From Pseudomonadota bacterium (GTDB taxonomy: Bacteria; Myxococcota_A; UBA9160; UBA4427), in the NCBI GenBank assembly GCA_027295775.1, contig JAPUKG010000288.1, positions 1-36,970 of the forward strand: DNA of 36,970 nt, written 5' to 3'. The notes under the pieces are model-generated. The model searched no databases, was not told the origin of the DNA, and saw only the letters and a program-made list of their open reading frames with translations. The position numbers were made by a program, and so were the translations under genes. Positions 8,897-17,553 of this stretch are shown piece by piece. The number at the start of each line of letters is the position of its first letter. Within the stretch, counting starts at the first letter, position 1.

Positions 8897-10524
8897 GTTG
8901 CATCTCCGAAGCGGTCTACTCGGTGTACGTCGACGGTGAGCTCGAGGACGCGCAGGTTCGCGAGGTCGAGAGCCACCTGGTGCAGTGCCGCGAGTGCCGC
9001 GCGCTGGTCATGGCGCTTCGGGACGAATGCTCCACGCTGCGGGACGCGCTCCAGGAAAGCGCGCCCGCTTCGGTCCACCGCGTCGCGGCGGCACCGCCGG
9101 CGCGCGGTCTCGCGATCGGTGTGCTGCCCTCCCTCGCCCTCCTGGCCCTGGCGGCCACGGTCGCGGGATGGCTGATCGAAACCCGGCTGCCCGCCTCGGT
9201 CCGCTGGCTCAATCCGGTGAACCTGATCGGAGCTTACGAGATGGCATTCGACCTCCTCTTCTGGATCCGCAATCAGGCGCCCGAGCTCCTCGAGCTGCTC
9301 ATCGCGGTGGCCGCGACGGCGAGCGTCTCCGCGATGCTGACCTTCGCGGTCACGGCGCTCTTCCGTCGCTTCGCGGGGCCCGCGGTGATGGGGCTCCTGG
9401 TCCTGGGACTGGTCGCAGCGCCCCGGAGCGAGGCCGTGGACATCCGCTGGCACGAGGATTGGGTGACCATCGCCGCAGGGGAGGTGCTGGACGAGACCCT
9501 GATCGTGAGCGCGAAGACCGTGCGCATCGACGGCATCCTCAACGGCGACCTGGTGGTGATGGCCGAGCGCGTGGTCATTGAGGGCGAGGTGCGGGGCAAC
9601 GTGTTCGCCGGCGCCCGAAGCCTGAATCTCGGCGGCGTCGTCATGGGCTCGGTGCACGCCGGTAGCGAGCGGATCCGGGTGACGGGGCGGGTGGAGGGAG
9701 ACCTCTACGCCGCGGGCGAGCAGATCGAGCTGGAGAAGGAGGGGAGCATCGCCCGCGACTTCCTCACCTTTGCCGACGGTGTGCTGATCGACGGGAGCGT
9801 GGGACGGGACGTCTTCTCCGGCAGCGACTGGGTCGAGATCCGGGGGTCGGTGGGGCGCAACCTGCACGCGATCTCGCGCCGGGTGGAGCTGTTCGACGGC
9901 GCCGCGGTCGGAGGCGACGCCCACGTCGAGCTGCCGAAGGGACGCACTGCCGAGATCTCCGACGGCGCGAGCATCGGGGGCGAGCTTCGGGAGAGTGTCC
10001 ACAAGCACGAGCTGGGCGATCGCGATCCCCACTGGCTGCGTGCCAAGTACTACGGGTATCTGGGCATCGTCCTGACCTCGATGTTCCTGGTCGGGCTCGG
10101 GCTCCACGCCCTCGCGCCGGGTGTCTTCACCTCTCGCCTCGAGACCCCGGGCTCATTCGCCCGCGCGCTGGGCCTGGGACTGGCGGCGCTGCTCGGGGCG
10201 CCGATCGCGCTCGCCCTGGTGGCGATCACCCTGGTGGGCATCCCGATCGCCATCATCGGCTTCTGGACCTACCTGACCACCCTGTTCGTCGCCACCATCG
10301 TGATCGCCGCCCTGGTCGGCTCCGCCGTCATGCGCTCGGAGTCCGACAGCACCAGCCGCTTCGGGCTCCAGCTCCTCGTCGGGCTCCTCCTGGTCGGCCT
10401 GTTCGCCAGCCTCCCCTACGTGGGCGGATTGTTCCAGGGGCTGATGCTGCTGGCGGGACTCGGGCTCCTGGTCGAGCGAGCCTTCGCCGCCTACCGCGCC
10501 TCGCGTCCGCCGACCGTGGCGTAA
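8893..10524 (+). CDS. Zinc-finger (ZAS/HC2) anti-sigma-like domain fused to a bactofilin-like (polymer-forming) beta-helix with multiple TM segments
   Basis: N-terminal HLVQCREC (HxxxCxxC); several hydrophobic helices; beta-helical repeats VRIDGILNGDLVVMAERVVIEGEVRGNVFAGARSLNLGGVVMGSVHAGSERIRVTGRVEGDLYAAGEQIEL...; C-terminal TM block. Confidence 0.85.
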   Translation: MSCISEAVYSVYVDGELEDAQVREVESHLVQCRECRALVMALRDECSTLRDALQESAPASVHRVAAAPPARGLAIGVLPSLALLALAATVAGWLIETRLPASVRWLNPVNLIGAYEMAFDLLFWIRNQAPELLELLIAVAATASVSAMLTFAVTALFRRFAGPAVMGLLVLGLVAAPRSEAVDIRWHEDWVTIAAGEVLDETLIVSAKTVRIDGILNGDLVVMAERVVIEGEVRGNVFAGARSLNLGGVVMGSVHAGSERIRVTGRVEGDLYAAGEQIELEKEGSIARDFLTFADGVLIDGSVGRDVFSGSDWVEIRGSVGRNLHAISRRVELFDGAAVGGDAHVELPKGRTAEISDGASIGGELRESVHKHELGDRDPHWLRAKYYGYLGIVLTSMFLVGLGLHALAPGVFTSRLETPGSFARALGLGLAALLGAPIALALVAITLVGIPIAIIGFWTYLTTLFVATIVIAALVGSAVMRSESDSTSRFGLQLLVGLLLVGLFASLPYVGGLFQGLMLLAGLGLLVERAFAAYRASRPPTVA

Positions 10525-10623
10525 TCGCGCCCGCCGCGGGACGCCCGACGCTCCGGGCCCGCCGGCTGGCCGAGACTGAACCTGTTCCGCTCTTGAGACG
10601 GTCCCGGTGATAGGATCGGCCCC

Positions 10624-12879
10624 ATGTCCATGTGGAAGTCGATCTTCGGAGTCGTCGCCATCACGGTCGCGGTCGGCGTGGCGGCGATCTTCGCCACCGG
10701 ACGGGGATGGTTCGGGAACCACGAAGGTCCCGGGGAGGTCACGCCGGTCTCGATCCCAGACGCGGTCGTGAGCGGACGGGCCGCCCGCCAGCGCGCCGCC
10801 GCCGTTGCGGTCTCCGTCGCGCTCTCCGTCGAACAGGGCGTGACCGAGCCCAAGCAGATCCTGTTCGGCGACCTCCACGTGCACACCACCGTCTCCTTCG
10901 ACGCGTTCATGCTGAGCCTCCCGCTCCTACAGGGCGAGGGCGCGCACCCACAGGCCGACGCGTGCGACTTTGCCCGCTTCTGCTCGGGCCTCGACTTCTG
11001 GTCGATCAACGACCACGCCGAGGGCTTCACCCCGATCGAGTGGCGGGAGACGGTCCAGTCGATCCGCGAGTGCAACGCCGTGGCAGGCGACGCGGCGAAC
11101 CCGGACGTCGTGGCCTTCCTGGGCTGGGAGTGGACCCAGGTGGGAACCACGCCGGAGGATCACTACGGCCACAAGAACGTGATCCTGCGCCACACCGATG
11201 ACGAGCGCATTCCCGCACGGCCCATTGCCGCCATCGGGCGGGCGAGCCAGGCCTTCCGCAGCTTCCCGGGCCCCTTCCAGCTGGGCCTGCTGGCCGTGGC
11301 CGGGGGCGACGCGCGCTACAACGACTTCGCGCGCTTCGCGCAGGAGCGCACTGCGTTCGGCGAGTGCCCCACCGGTGTCCCGGTGCGCGAGCTCGGCGAC
11401 TGCGTCGAATACACGCGCACGCCCGCCGAGCTGTTCGAGAAGCTCGACGACTGGGGCCACGAGGCCATCGTCATCCCCCACGGCACCACCTGGGGGTTCT
11501 ACACGCCGCCGGGAAACACCTGGGACAAACAGCTCGAGTCCCACCACGACCCGGATCGCCAGACCCTGATCGAGATCTACTCCGGCCACGGCAACTCCGA
11601 GGAATACCGCGACTGGCGGGGCGTGGACTTTGCGGCCGACGGCAGCGCGCGCTGCCCCGAACCCGAGGACGACTACCTGCCGAGCTGCTGGCGGGCGGGC
11701 GAGATCATCCGCGCGCGCTGCAGCGCGGCGGGCCTGGGCGCCGACGAGTGCGAAACGCGCGCCGCCGAGGCCCGCCAGCTCGCAGCGGAAGCCGGCGCCG
11801 CGGGGCACCTCACCGTGCCCGGCGTAGAGATGGAGGAGTGGCTGGATTCCGGGCAGTGCCGCGACTGCTTCCAGCCCGCCTTCAACTACCGCCCGGGCGG
11901 CTCGGCCCAGTACATAATGGCGATCCGGAACTTCGACGACCCGGCCAACCCGAAGCGCTTCCGCATGGGCTTCATGGCGTCGAGCGACAACCACACAGCG
12001 CGGCCCGGCACCGGCTTCAAGGAGCTGAATCGTCGCGAGATGACCGAGGCGACCGGACCCGCCGAGGACCAGCAGGTCCCGCTGCTGACGCGTCCAGATC
12101 AGGAGCCCGCGCCGCGTTCGGTGCCGTTCGACCCCGAGACGACGACGCTGGTCGCGTTTCAGCTCACCGAAGGCGAGCGCCAGGCCTCGTTCTTCCTGAC
12201 GGGCGGCCTCGTGGCGGTGCACTCGGAAGGCCGCGACCGGGACGCCATCTGGCAGGCCATGGACCGCAGGGAGGTCTACGGCACGAGCGGCCCGCGCATC
12301 CTCCTCTGGTTCGACCTCGTCCGCGGCGAGCAGCGCCTGCCCATGGGCAGCGAGGTCACGACCACGGCGAACCCGACCTTCGAGGTGCGCGCGGTGGGCT
12401 CGTTCGAGCAGAAGCCCGGGTGTCCCGACTACTCGACCGGCGCGCTCACAGCGGAGCGGCTCGAGCACGTCTGTCGCAGTGAGTGCTACCACCCGTCCGA
12501 CACGCGCCGTCCCATCACGCGGATCGAGGTGATCCGCATCCGCCCGCAGGTAGAGCCGGGCGAGGACGTGGCCGAGCTGATCGACGATCCCTGGAAGATC
12601 TTCGACTGCCCCGGAGACCCCGCGGGCTGCAGCGTGCGCTTCGAGGATCCCGACTTCGCCGAAGCCGGACGCGACACCCTCTACTACGCCCGCGCCGTCG
12701 AGGCCCCCGCCCCCGCCATCAACGCCGCCAACCTGCGCTGCGAGTCCGACGACGAGGGCACCTGCGTCGAGGTCCACCCCTGCTTCGGAGACTTCCGCAC
12801 CGACTACGAGGACGACTGCCTCAGCGAGACCGAACAGCGGGCCTGGTCGTCGCCAATCTTCGTCGACTACGCCCCTTAG
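10624..12879 (+). CDS. DUF3604 domain-containing protein (PHP-like)
   Basis: 751 aa; N-terminal hydrophobic segment; ILFGDLHVHTTVSFDAFM, FWSINDHAEGF, LGWEWTQVG, GFMASSDNHTARPGTGFKE. Confidence 0.92.
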   Translation: MSMWKSIFGVVAITVAVGVAAIFATGRGWFGNHEGPGEVTPVSIPDAVVSGRAARQRAAAVAVSVALSVEQGVTEPKQILFGDLHVHTTVSFDAFMLSLPLLQGEGAHPQADACDFARFCSGLDFWSINDHAEGFTPIEWRETVQSIRECNAVAGDAANPDVVAFLGWEWTQVGTTPEDHYGHKNVILRHTDDERIPARPIAAIGRASQAFRSFPGPFQLGLLAVAGGDARYNDFARFAQERTAFGECPTGVPVRELGDCVEYTRTPAELFEKLDDWGHEAIVIPHGTTWGFYTPPGNTWDKQLESHHDPDRQTLIEIYSGHGNSEEYRDWRGVDFAADGSARCPEPEDDYLPSCWRAGEIIRARCSAAGLGADECETRAAEARQLAAEAGAAGHLTVPGVEMEEWLDSGQCRDCFQPAFNYRPGGSAQYIMAIRNFDDPANPKRFRMGFMASSDNHTARPGTGFKELNRREMTEATGPAEDQQVPLLTRPDQEPAPRSVPFDPETTTLVAFQLTEGERQASFFLTGGLVAVHSEGRDRDAIWQAMDRREVYGTSGPRILLWFDLVRGEQRLPMGSEVTTTANPTFEVRAVGSFEQKPGCPDYSTGALTAERLEHVCRSECYHPSDTRRPITRIEVIRIRPQVEPGEDVAELIDDPWKIFDCPGDPAGCSVRFEDPDFAEAGRDTLYYARAVEAPAPAINAANLRCESDDEGTCVEVHPCFGDFRTDYEDDCLSETEQRAWSSPIFVDYAP

Positions 12880-13174
12880 GCCGCCTGCGATCAGAAGGGG
12901 GCGAACCGGACCCGTGGGGATTTCGCCTTAATCTTCGGAGACCCGTGCGGCCGGATTTGCGTCCACCCGCGCGCGTTTGCAGCGCTACTTGCGATCGGAA
13001 GAAGCGCCGCGGAGCCCCACGGGAGGGTGTGCACCGGCGCCCGCATCTCCGTGGCGGCCTTTTCGCTAAGCTGCCGCGGGCCGAGTCGCCGCGCATCTCC
13101 AACCGAAGCGCCGGCTCCAACGCGCGGGACCCGCGCAACCGTGCCACTGACTGCCTCGGAGTTTCGGAAGACAG

Positions 13175-14566
13175 GTGGGGCGCCGAATCATCATCTGCGA
13201 CGGAGCGGAGCTCGCCCGGCTCTGGGGCCGGATCGGCGCCGGGGAGGACGAGGAGCTCACCTGGGTTCCGAGAGAGGACGAGTCCCGGGCCCGCCCGCCC
13301 GGGTTCCGCTCGCTCCAGGGCGGGCTGTGCGTGGAGGCGATCTCCAAGCTCAACCCCAAGTCGGGGGACGGCTTCGCGCTGGCCACCGACGACGGGCCGT
13401 GGATTCGCGCGGCGGGGCCCGCGATCGTGAAGGCGGCGCCCGAGGCGCCGATCCTGGTGTTGACCGACACCCTGTCCGACGACGACCTGCCGGATCACCC
13501 GTGCATGCGCCGCACTGGCCTCAAGACCCTGATCCGCGACGACGTGGACGAGGAGTTCCTGCACCTCTCGAATCTTCGCCGCGTGGTGGAGATCCGCAAG
13601 CTCCTGGAGAACCGCGAGAAGGTCGGCATCCTGCTCCAGCCGGATCCGGATCCGGACGCCATCGCGTGCGGCTACACGTTGCGGGCGATCCTGGGACGCA
13701 AGCGCACCACGGCCCCGCTCGTTTCCTTCGGCGAAGTGCAGCGGCCCGAGAACCAGGCGCTGGTCCGGGCCCTCGGCCTCGAGATCCGCACGATCACGCC
13801 CGACGAGCTGGACGAGTTCGACGGGCTGACCCTGCTGGACGTCCAGCCCAATGTGTTCGGCGAGAACCCGCCGGCGCGGGTGCTGTCGGTGGACGTGGTG
13901 ATCGATCACCATCCCGAGCGAACCGGCTACGACGCCGTCATCCGCGACATCCGACCGAGCTATGGCGCCACCGCCACCATCATGACCGAGTACCTGCGGG
14001 CGATCGACTTCGACCTGCGCCCCAAGCTCGCCACCGGGCTGCTGTACGGAATCAAGAGCGACACCCAGCTCCTGGGGCGCGAGACCAGCGACCGGGACAT
14101 GGCGTCGTTCGCCTACCTGCACGCCCATCACAGCCCGGCCCTGCTGCGCCGGATCGAGCGGCCCGCGCTCCCCATCGACGGCGTGCGCGCGCTTGGCCGC
14201 GCGCTCTCGAAGGCCGAGGTGCGCGACGGCATCAACATCCTCGTCCTGGGACGCGTCCGCGAGGACGTCATCCCGCAGGTCGCCGATATGGCGCTCCAGA
14301 CCGAGGGCGCCGAGTGGGCCGTAGCCGCCGGCATCGTGAACTCGGACCTGGTCTTCTCGGTGCGCAACGTGGGCTACGTGCGCGCAGCGGGCGAAGTGGT
14401 GCGCGCCGTGGTCGAGGGCCTGGGCGTCGGCGGCGGACACCGCAGCATGGCCAAGGGCATCATCCCCCTGAAGTCCTTCCGCAAGGTCTACGGCCGCGCC
14501 ACCCGGGACCAGATCCACAGCGCCCTGTACGACGCCTTCGTCCGTGCCATCCATCAGGACGAGTAG
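13175..14566 (+). CDS. DHH family phosphoesterase
   Basis: GTG start; VGILLQPDPDPDAIACGYTLRAIL, LDVQPNVFG, VDVVIDHHPER, GLGVGGGHRSMAKGI (DHHA1-type GGGH). Confidence 0.92.
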   Translation: MGRRIIICDGAELARLWGRIGAGEDEELTWVPREDESRARPPGFRSLQGGLCVEAISKLNPKSGDGFALATDDGPWIRAAGPAIVKAAPEAPILVLTDTLSDDDLPDHPCMRRTGLKTLIRDDVDEEFLHLSNLRRVVEIRKLLENREKVGILLQPDPDPDAIACGYTLRAILGRKRTTAPLVSFGEVQRPENQALVRALGLEIRTITPDELDEFDGLTLLDVQPNVFGENPPARVLSVDVVIDHHPERTGYDAVIRDIRPSYGATATIMTEYLRAIDFDLRPKLATGLLYGIKSDTQLLGRETSDRDMASFAYLHAHHSPALLRRIERPALPIDGVRALGRALSKAEVRDGINILVLGRVREDVIPQVADMALQTEGAEWAVAAGIVNSDLVFSVRNVGYVRAAGEVVRAVVEGLGVGGGHRSMAKGIIPLKSFRKVYGRATRDQIHSALYDAFVRAIHQDE

Positions 14567-14592
14567 AGGACGCGCTCGTAGGGAGGATCTAC

Positions 14593-15156
14593 ATGGCTCG
14601 CATGAACGGGGTTCCGGAGGACCGGGCAGACCTCGTCTCGCGCCTCTTCTTCAGGGCTGTTCGCAAGCGGACCGGCAAGGTCGCCGAGTCCTGGAAGATC
14701 GCCTCGCACGCTCCCGGGATCCTCCGGGGCTGGGCCGCCATGGAGTGGTTCCTCGATCGCGCGAACCGCGTGGAAGCGAAGCTCAAGCGATTGGCGCAAC
14801 TCAAGGTGGCGCTGATGGTCGGGTGCCCCACCTGAATCGACATCCACTCTGCCGGGGGCAGAGAGATCGGCATCACCGAGGACCAGCTCCGCAACATCTC
14901 GAGCTATCGCGAGAGCGACGCGTTTAGCCCGCTGGAGAAGGCCGTCCTCGAGTACGCGACCCTGATGACACGCATTCCCGTGGACATCCCGGGCGAGCTC
15001 TTCGCGGAGCTCCAGAAGCACTTCGACGAAGCGGCATTGGTGGAGCTGACGACCGCGATTGCCCAGGAGAACTTCCGCGCCCGCTTCAACCGCCCCTTCG
15101 AAGTCGAGTCCATGGACTTCTCCGAGGGCGCGTTCTGCCCGCTTCCGGAGCGCTAG
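14593..15156 (+). CDS. Selenocysteine-containing carboxymuconolactone decarboxylase/AhpD-like protein (in-frame TGA at 14833-14835 read as Sec81; CPTU motif)
   Basis: ATG 14593 preceded by GGGAGG; frame reads ...LAQLKVALMVGCPT[TGA]IDIHSAGGREIGITEDQLRNISSYRESDAFSPLEKAVLEYATLMTRIPVDIPGELFAELQKHFDEAALVELTTAIAQENFRARFNRPFEVESMDFSEGAFCPLPER*. Continuous CMD-family homology on both sides of TGA; TGA sits exactly at the second Cys of the family's GCPxCIDI motif; stem-loop follows. Confidence 0.93.
14833..14863 (+). promoter_or_regulatory. Putative bacterial SECIS element
   Basis: TGA (14833-14835), 18 nt, then apical loop GGG (14854-14856) closed by a perfect 7-bp stem CTCTGCC (14847-14853) / GGCAGAG (14857-14863). 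Confidence 0.82.
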
Positions 15157-15833
15157 CCGGTATAGAACGAGTACTCGAAGCCCTCGCTGATCGAGAGCGT
15201 GGTCGACTCGAAGCCGTTCTCACCGGACTGCACGTACTCGACATACGGGCGCAGGCCCTTGCGGAAGGTGAAGATGTTGTCGGCCACGACCACGGCACCC
15301 GGCCGCAGCTGCGGCTTCAGGATCTCCAGGACCGGGAGGTAGAGATCCTTCCAGCCGTCGAGGAACACCAGGTCGACGGGCGACGGGACGTCGCGCAGGG
15401 TCTCGAGCGCATCTCCGAGACGCACCTCGGACCACGCCTCGAGACCCGCCTCCTTGAGGTTGGCGTTGGCCACCGCGTGCTTGGACGGCTCGATCTCGGA
15501 GCCGATCACCTGCCCGCCGCCGTTGTCCCGCAGCGCCGCTGCCAGGTAGATCGTCGAGATGCCGAAAGAGGTGCCGAACTCGACCACATTCCGGGCGCCG
15601 AGAGCGCGCGCGGTCAGGTGGAGGAACTCGCCGGCCTGGCGGGAGACCGGGATGTAGCACTCCTTCATCGCCTCCGGTGTGACGGTCTGGGCGAAGCTCT
15701 GGCGCCGCAGCCAGCCGACGACCAGCTTCGGCGCCAGCGACAGGAAGCGGATGCGGTCGCCCTTGGCGGCCTCGTGAAGCCGGTCGAGAACGGACCGGGC
15801 CGGGTCGCTGCGGAGCGAGTTCGGGGCGGGCAT
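15153..15833 (-). CDS. Class I SAM-dependent (O-)methyltransferase
   Basis: NVVEFGTSFGISTIYLAAALRDNGGGQVIGSEIEPSKHAVANANLKEAGL, VDLVFLDGWKDLYLPVLEILKPQLRPGAVVVADNIF; GGAGGAG SD upstream of ATG 15833. Confidence 0.9.
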   Translation of the reverse strand: MPAPNSLRSDPARSVLDRLHEAAKGDRIRFLSLAPKLVVGWLRRQSFAQTVTPEAMKECYIPVSRQAGEFLHLTARALGARNVVEFGTSFGISTIYLAAALRDNGGGQVIGSEIEPSKHAVANANLKEAGLEAWSEVRLGDALETLRDVPSPVDLVFLDGWKDLYLPVLEILKPQLRPGAVVVADNIFTFRKGLRPYVEYVQSGENGFESTTLSISEGFEYSFYTG

Positions 15834-15881
15834 GGGCTCCTCCTCTGGTAGGTTCCCTCTGAATCCCGGAGGGAGGAGCCC

Positions 15882-16325
15882 ATGATACGAGGCAGCTGTC
15901 TGTGCGGGGGAATCCGTTTCGAGATCAGCGGACGCGTCACCCCCATCCAGATCTGTCACGCCCGGCGCTGCCAGAAGACCACCGGCTCGGCCTTCGCCCC
16001 CGAGGCGGCGTGTCGTGCGGACCGCTTCCGCTGGATCGCGGGGGAGGACCTGATCCAGGTCTACGAGGCGCCGCTGCTGCGGGAACCGCCGCCCCTGCGC
16101 CGGGACTTCTGCCGGGTGTGCGGCTCGCCCGTGCCCGTGGTGCGCGAGGACAGCGACTTCGTCGGCTTCATGGTGGGCGTCCTGGACGACGACCCGGGGT
16201 CCCGGCCGTTCCGGCACATCTTCCTCGGACAGCGCGCCGCCTGGGACGAGCTGTCCGACGACCTGCCCCGGTTCGACGAGCGGCCGCCGGCGGATCAGCG
16301 GCTGCCCCAGAGGCGGTCATCGTGA
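15882..16325 (+). CDS. GFA (glutathione-dependent formaldehyde-activating-like / CENP-V) family protein
   Basis: GSCLCGGIRFEISG...ICHARRCQKTTGSAFAPEA...RDFCRVCGSPVPV: zinc-binding Cys pattern of the GFA fold. Confidence 0.9.
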   Translation: MIRGSCLCGGIRFEISGRVTPIQICHARRCQKTTGSAFAPEAACRADRFRWIAGEDLIQVYEAPLLREPPPLRRDFCRVCGSPVPVVREDSDFVGFMVGVLDDDPGSRPFRHIFLGQRAAWDELSDDLPRFDERPPADQRLPQRRSS

Positions 16326-16885
16326 GCGGACGGACCCGTCGGATCGCACCGCTGGCGCCGGATCGCTGGGACGAGCAGACGCGCGAGATCTTCGGCTCGA
16401 ACGATCGGCCGCTCAATATCCTGGCCACCATCGCGCACCATCCCAGGCTGCTGCGGCCCTTCCTGGCCTTCGCCGCCACGCTCTCCGTGGCCGGCACCCT
16501 TCCGAGGCGCATCTCGGAGCTGCTCGCGCTGCGCGCGGCCTGGAACTGCCGCTCCGCCTTCGAGTGGGGACACCACGTGGAGTACGGACGGGCGGCGGGC
16601 CTCAGTGAGGACGAGATCCGCAGGGTGACCGCAGGCCCGGACGATCCGGCGTGGTCGCCGGGAGATCGGGCGCTGCTCCGGGCTGCAGACGAGCTTCACG
16701 AGAGCCAGGACGTGACGGACGAAACCTGGGCCCGGCTTCGCAAGGACTGGGAAGAGGCCGAGCTGGTGGAGATCCCGTTCGTCGTCGGGAACTACACCAT
16801 GCTCTCGATGGTGGCGAACTCGACCGGGGTGCCGTTGGAGGAGGGGCTCCCGCCCCTGGGCCAGTCGGCGAGCTCCAACGAGTAG
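16322..16885 (+). CDS. Carboxymuconolactone decarboxylase family protein (non-Sec)
   Basis: GTG start overlapping the GFA stop (GTGA); ISELLALRAAWNCRSAFEWGHHVEYGRAAGLSEDEI is typical of CMD proteins with an FEWxHH active-site region. Confidence 0.9.
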   Translation: MSGRTRRIAPLAPDRWDEQTREIFGSNDRPLNILATIAHHPRLLRPFLAFAATLSVAGTLPRRISELLALRAAWNCRSAFEWGHHVEYGRAAGLSEDEIRRVTAGPDDPAWSPGDRALLRAADELHESQDVTDETWARLRKDWEEAELVEIPFVVGNYTMLSMVANSTGVPLEEGLPPLGQSASSNE

Positions 16886-16908
16886 GGCCCCGCGTGTGCG
16901 GGGCCCTA
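16883..16908. terminator. Bidirectional hairpin terminator between convergent CMD and RRM genes
   Basis: TAGGGCCCCGC (16883-16893), GTGT, GCGGGGCCCTA (16898-16908): perfect 11-bp stem between convergent stops. Confidence 0.72.
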
Positions 16909-16942
16909 TCGTACTGTCGACTCGATGGTCGGTGGTGGGTGG

Positions 16943-17239
16943 CTACCAGCGGCCGCCGCCGCGCCCACCGCCGCCGCCGCCGCCGCCGCCGCCGCGCTGT
17001 CGCTCCTGCGCCTCGTTGACGCGCAATGCGCGGCCGCCGAAGTCACGGCCGTTGAGCTCGTTGATCGCCTTCTCGGCATCCTGCTCGTCCATCTCGACAA
17101 ATCCGAATCCCCGGGAGCGACCCGTCTCGCGGTCGGTGATGACCGCAGACGAGTGAACCGAGCCGAAGGTCTGGAACAGACTCTGCAGATCGGCCTCCGT
17201 CGCGCTCCAAGGCAAGTTTCCTACGTAGATCTTCTTCAC
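16943..17239 (-). CDS. RRM-type RNA-binding protein with C-terminal poly-Gly/Arg tail
   Basis: KKIYVGNLPWSATEADLQSLFQTFG (RNP2) and SRGFGFVEM (RNP1); tail QRGGGGGGGGGGRGGGRW. Confidence 0.93.
   Translation of the reverse strand: MKKIYVGNLPWSATEADLQSLFQTFGSVHSSAVITDRETGRSRGFGFVEMDEQDAEKAINELNGRDFGGRALRVNEAQERQRGGGGGGGGGGRGGGRW
16968..16994. repeat. (CCG)9 trinucleotide microsatellite encoding the Gly run of the RRM protein
   Basis: Nine uninterrupted CCG units on the + strand, in frame as GGC Gly codons on the - strand. Confidence 0.9.
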
Positions 17240-17553
17240 TGAACCGTATCCCCATGCCCGAAGCGGTTTCGGGCTACCGAGTGAGCGCTCGCCCCGACAC
17301 TACCGTGCCGGCTACGGGCCCCCACGAGTTGCGCCCACACGAGTCTCGTACCCGCGTGGAGTGCTTCGAAACTTGATCTGGACCGACTTGCGAACTGAGG
17401 TGGACTCGGCAGGAAATCGGACAAGAAGCGTTCCTAGGCAGGTATAGAGCCTAGGGCATGGCTCTAGGGACCGCTACCACGTCAGCGACGGGTCGGAGGC
17501 GGGGTGGACCAGACCCACCGTTCTTACTCCGGCGGCGGCGCCGGTGTCTTCCC

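Noticed and set aside
14593-14835. Pseudogene interpretation of the CMD gene (nonsense TGA)
   Set aside because: The frame is intact on both sides, TGA falls precisely on the redox Cys position, and a perfectly paired hairpin lies at SECIS distance; a random nonsense mutation would not be expected to produce all three. It remains testable by the sel gene check.
16960-16996. CCG-rich stretch as a CRISPR or other array
   Set aside because: Simple trinucleotide microsatellite encoding poly-Gly; no spacers.
17440-17475. AGAGCC-TAGGGCAT-GGCTCT inverted repeat as a terminator
   Set aside because: Only a 6-bp stem, no T-tract, and not positioned directly after a stop; insufficient support.
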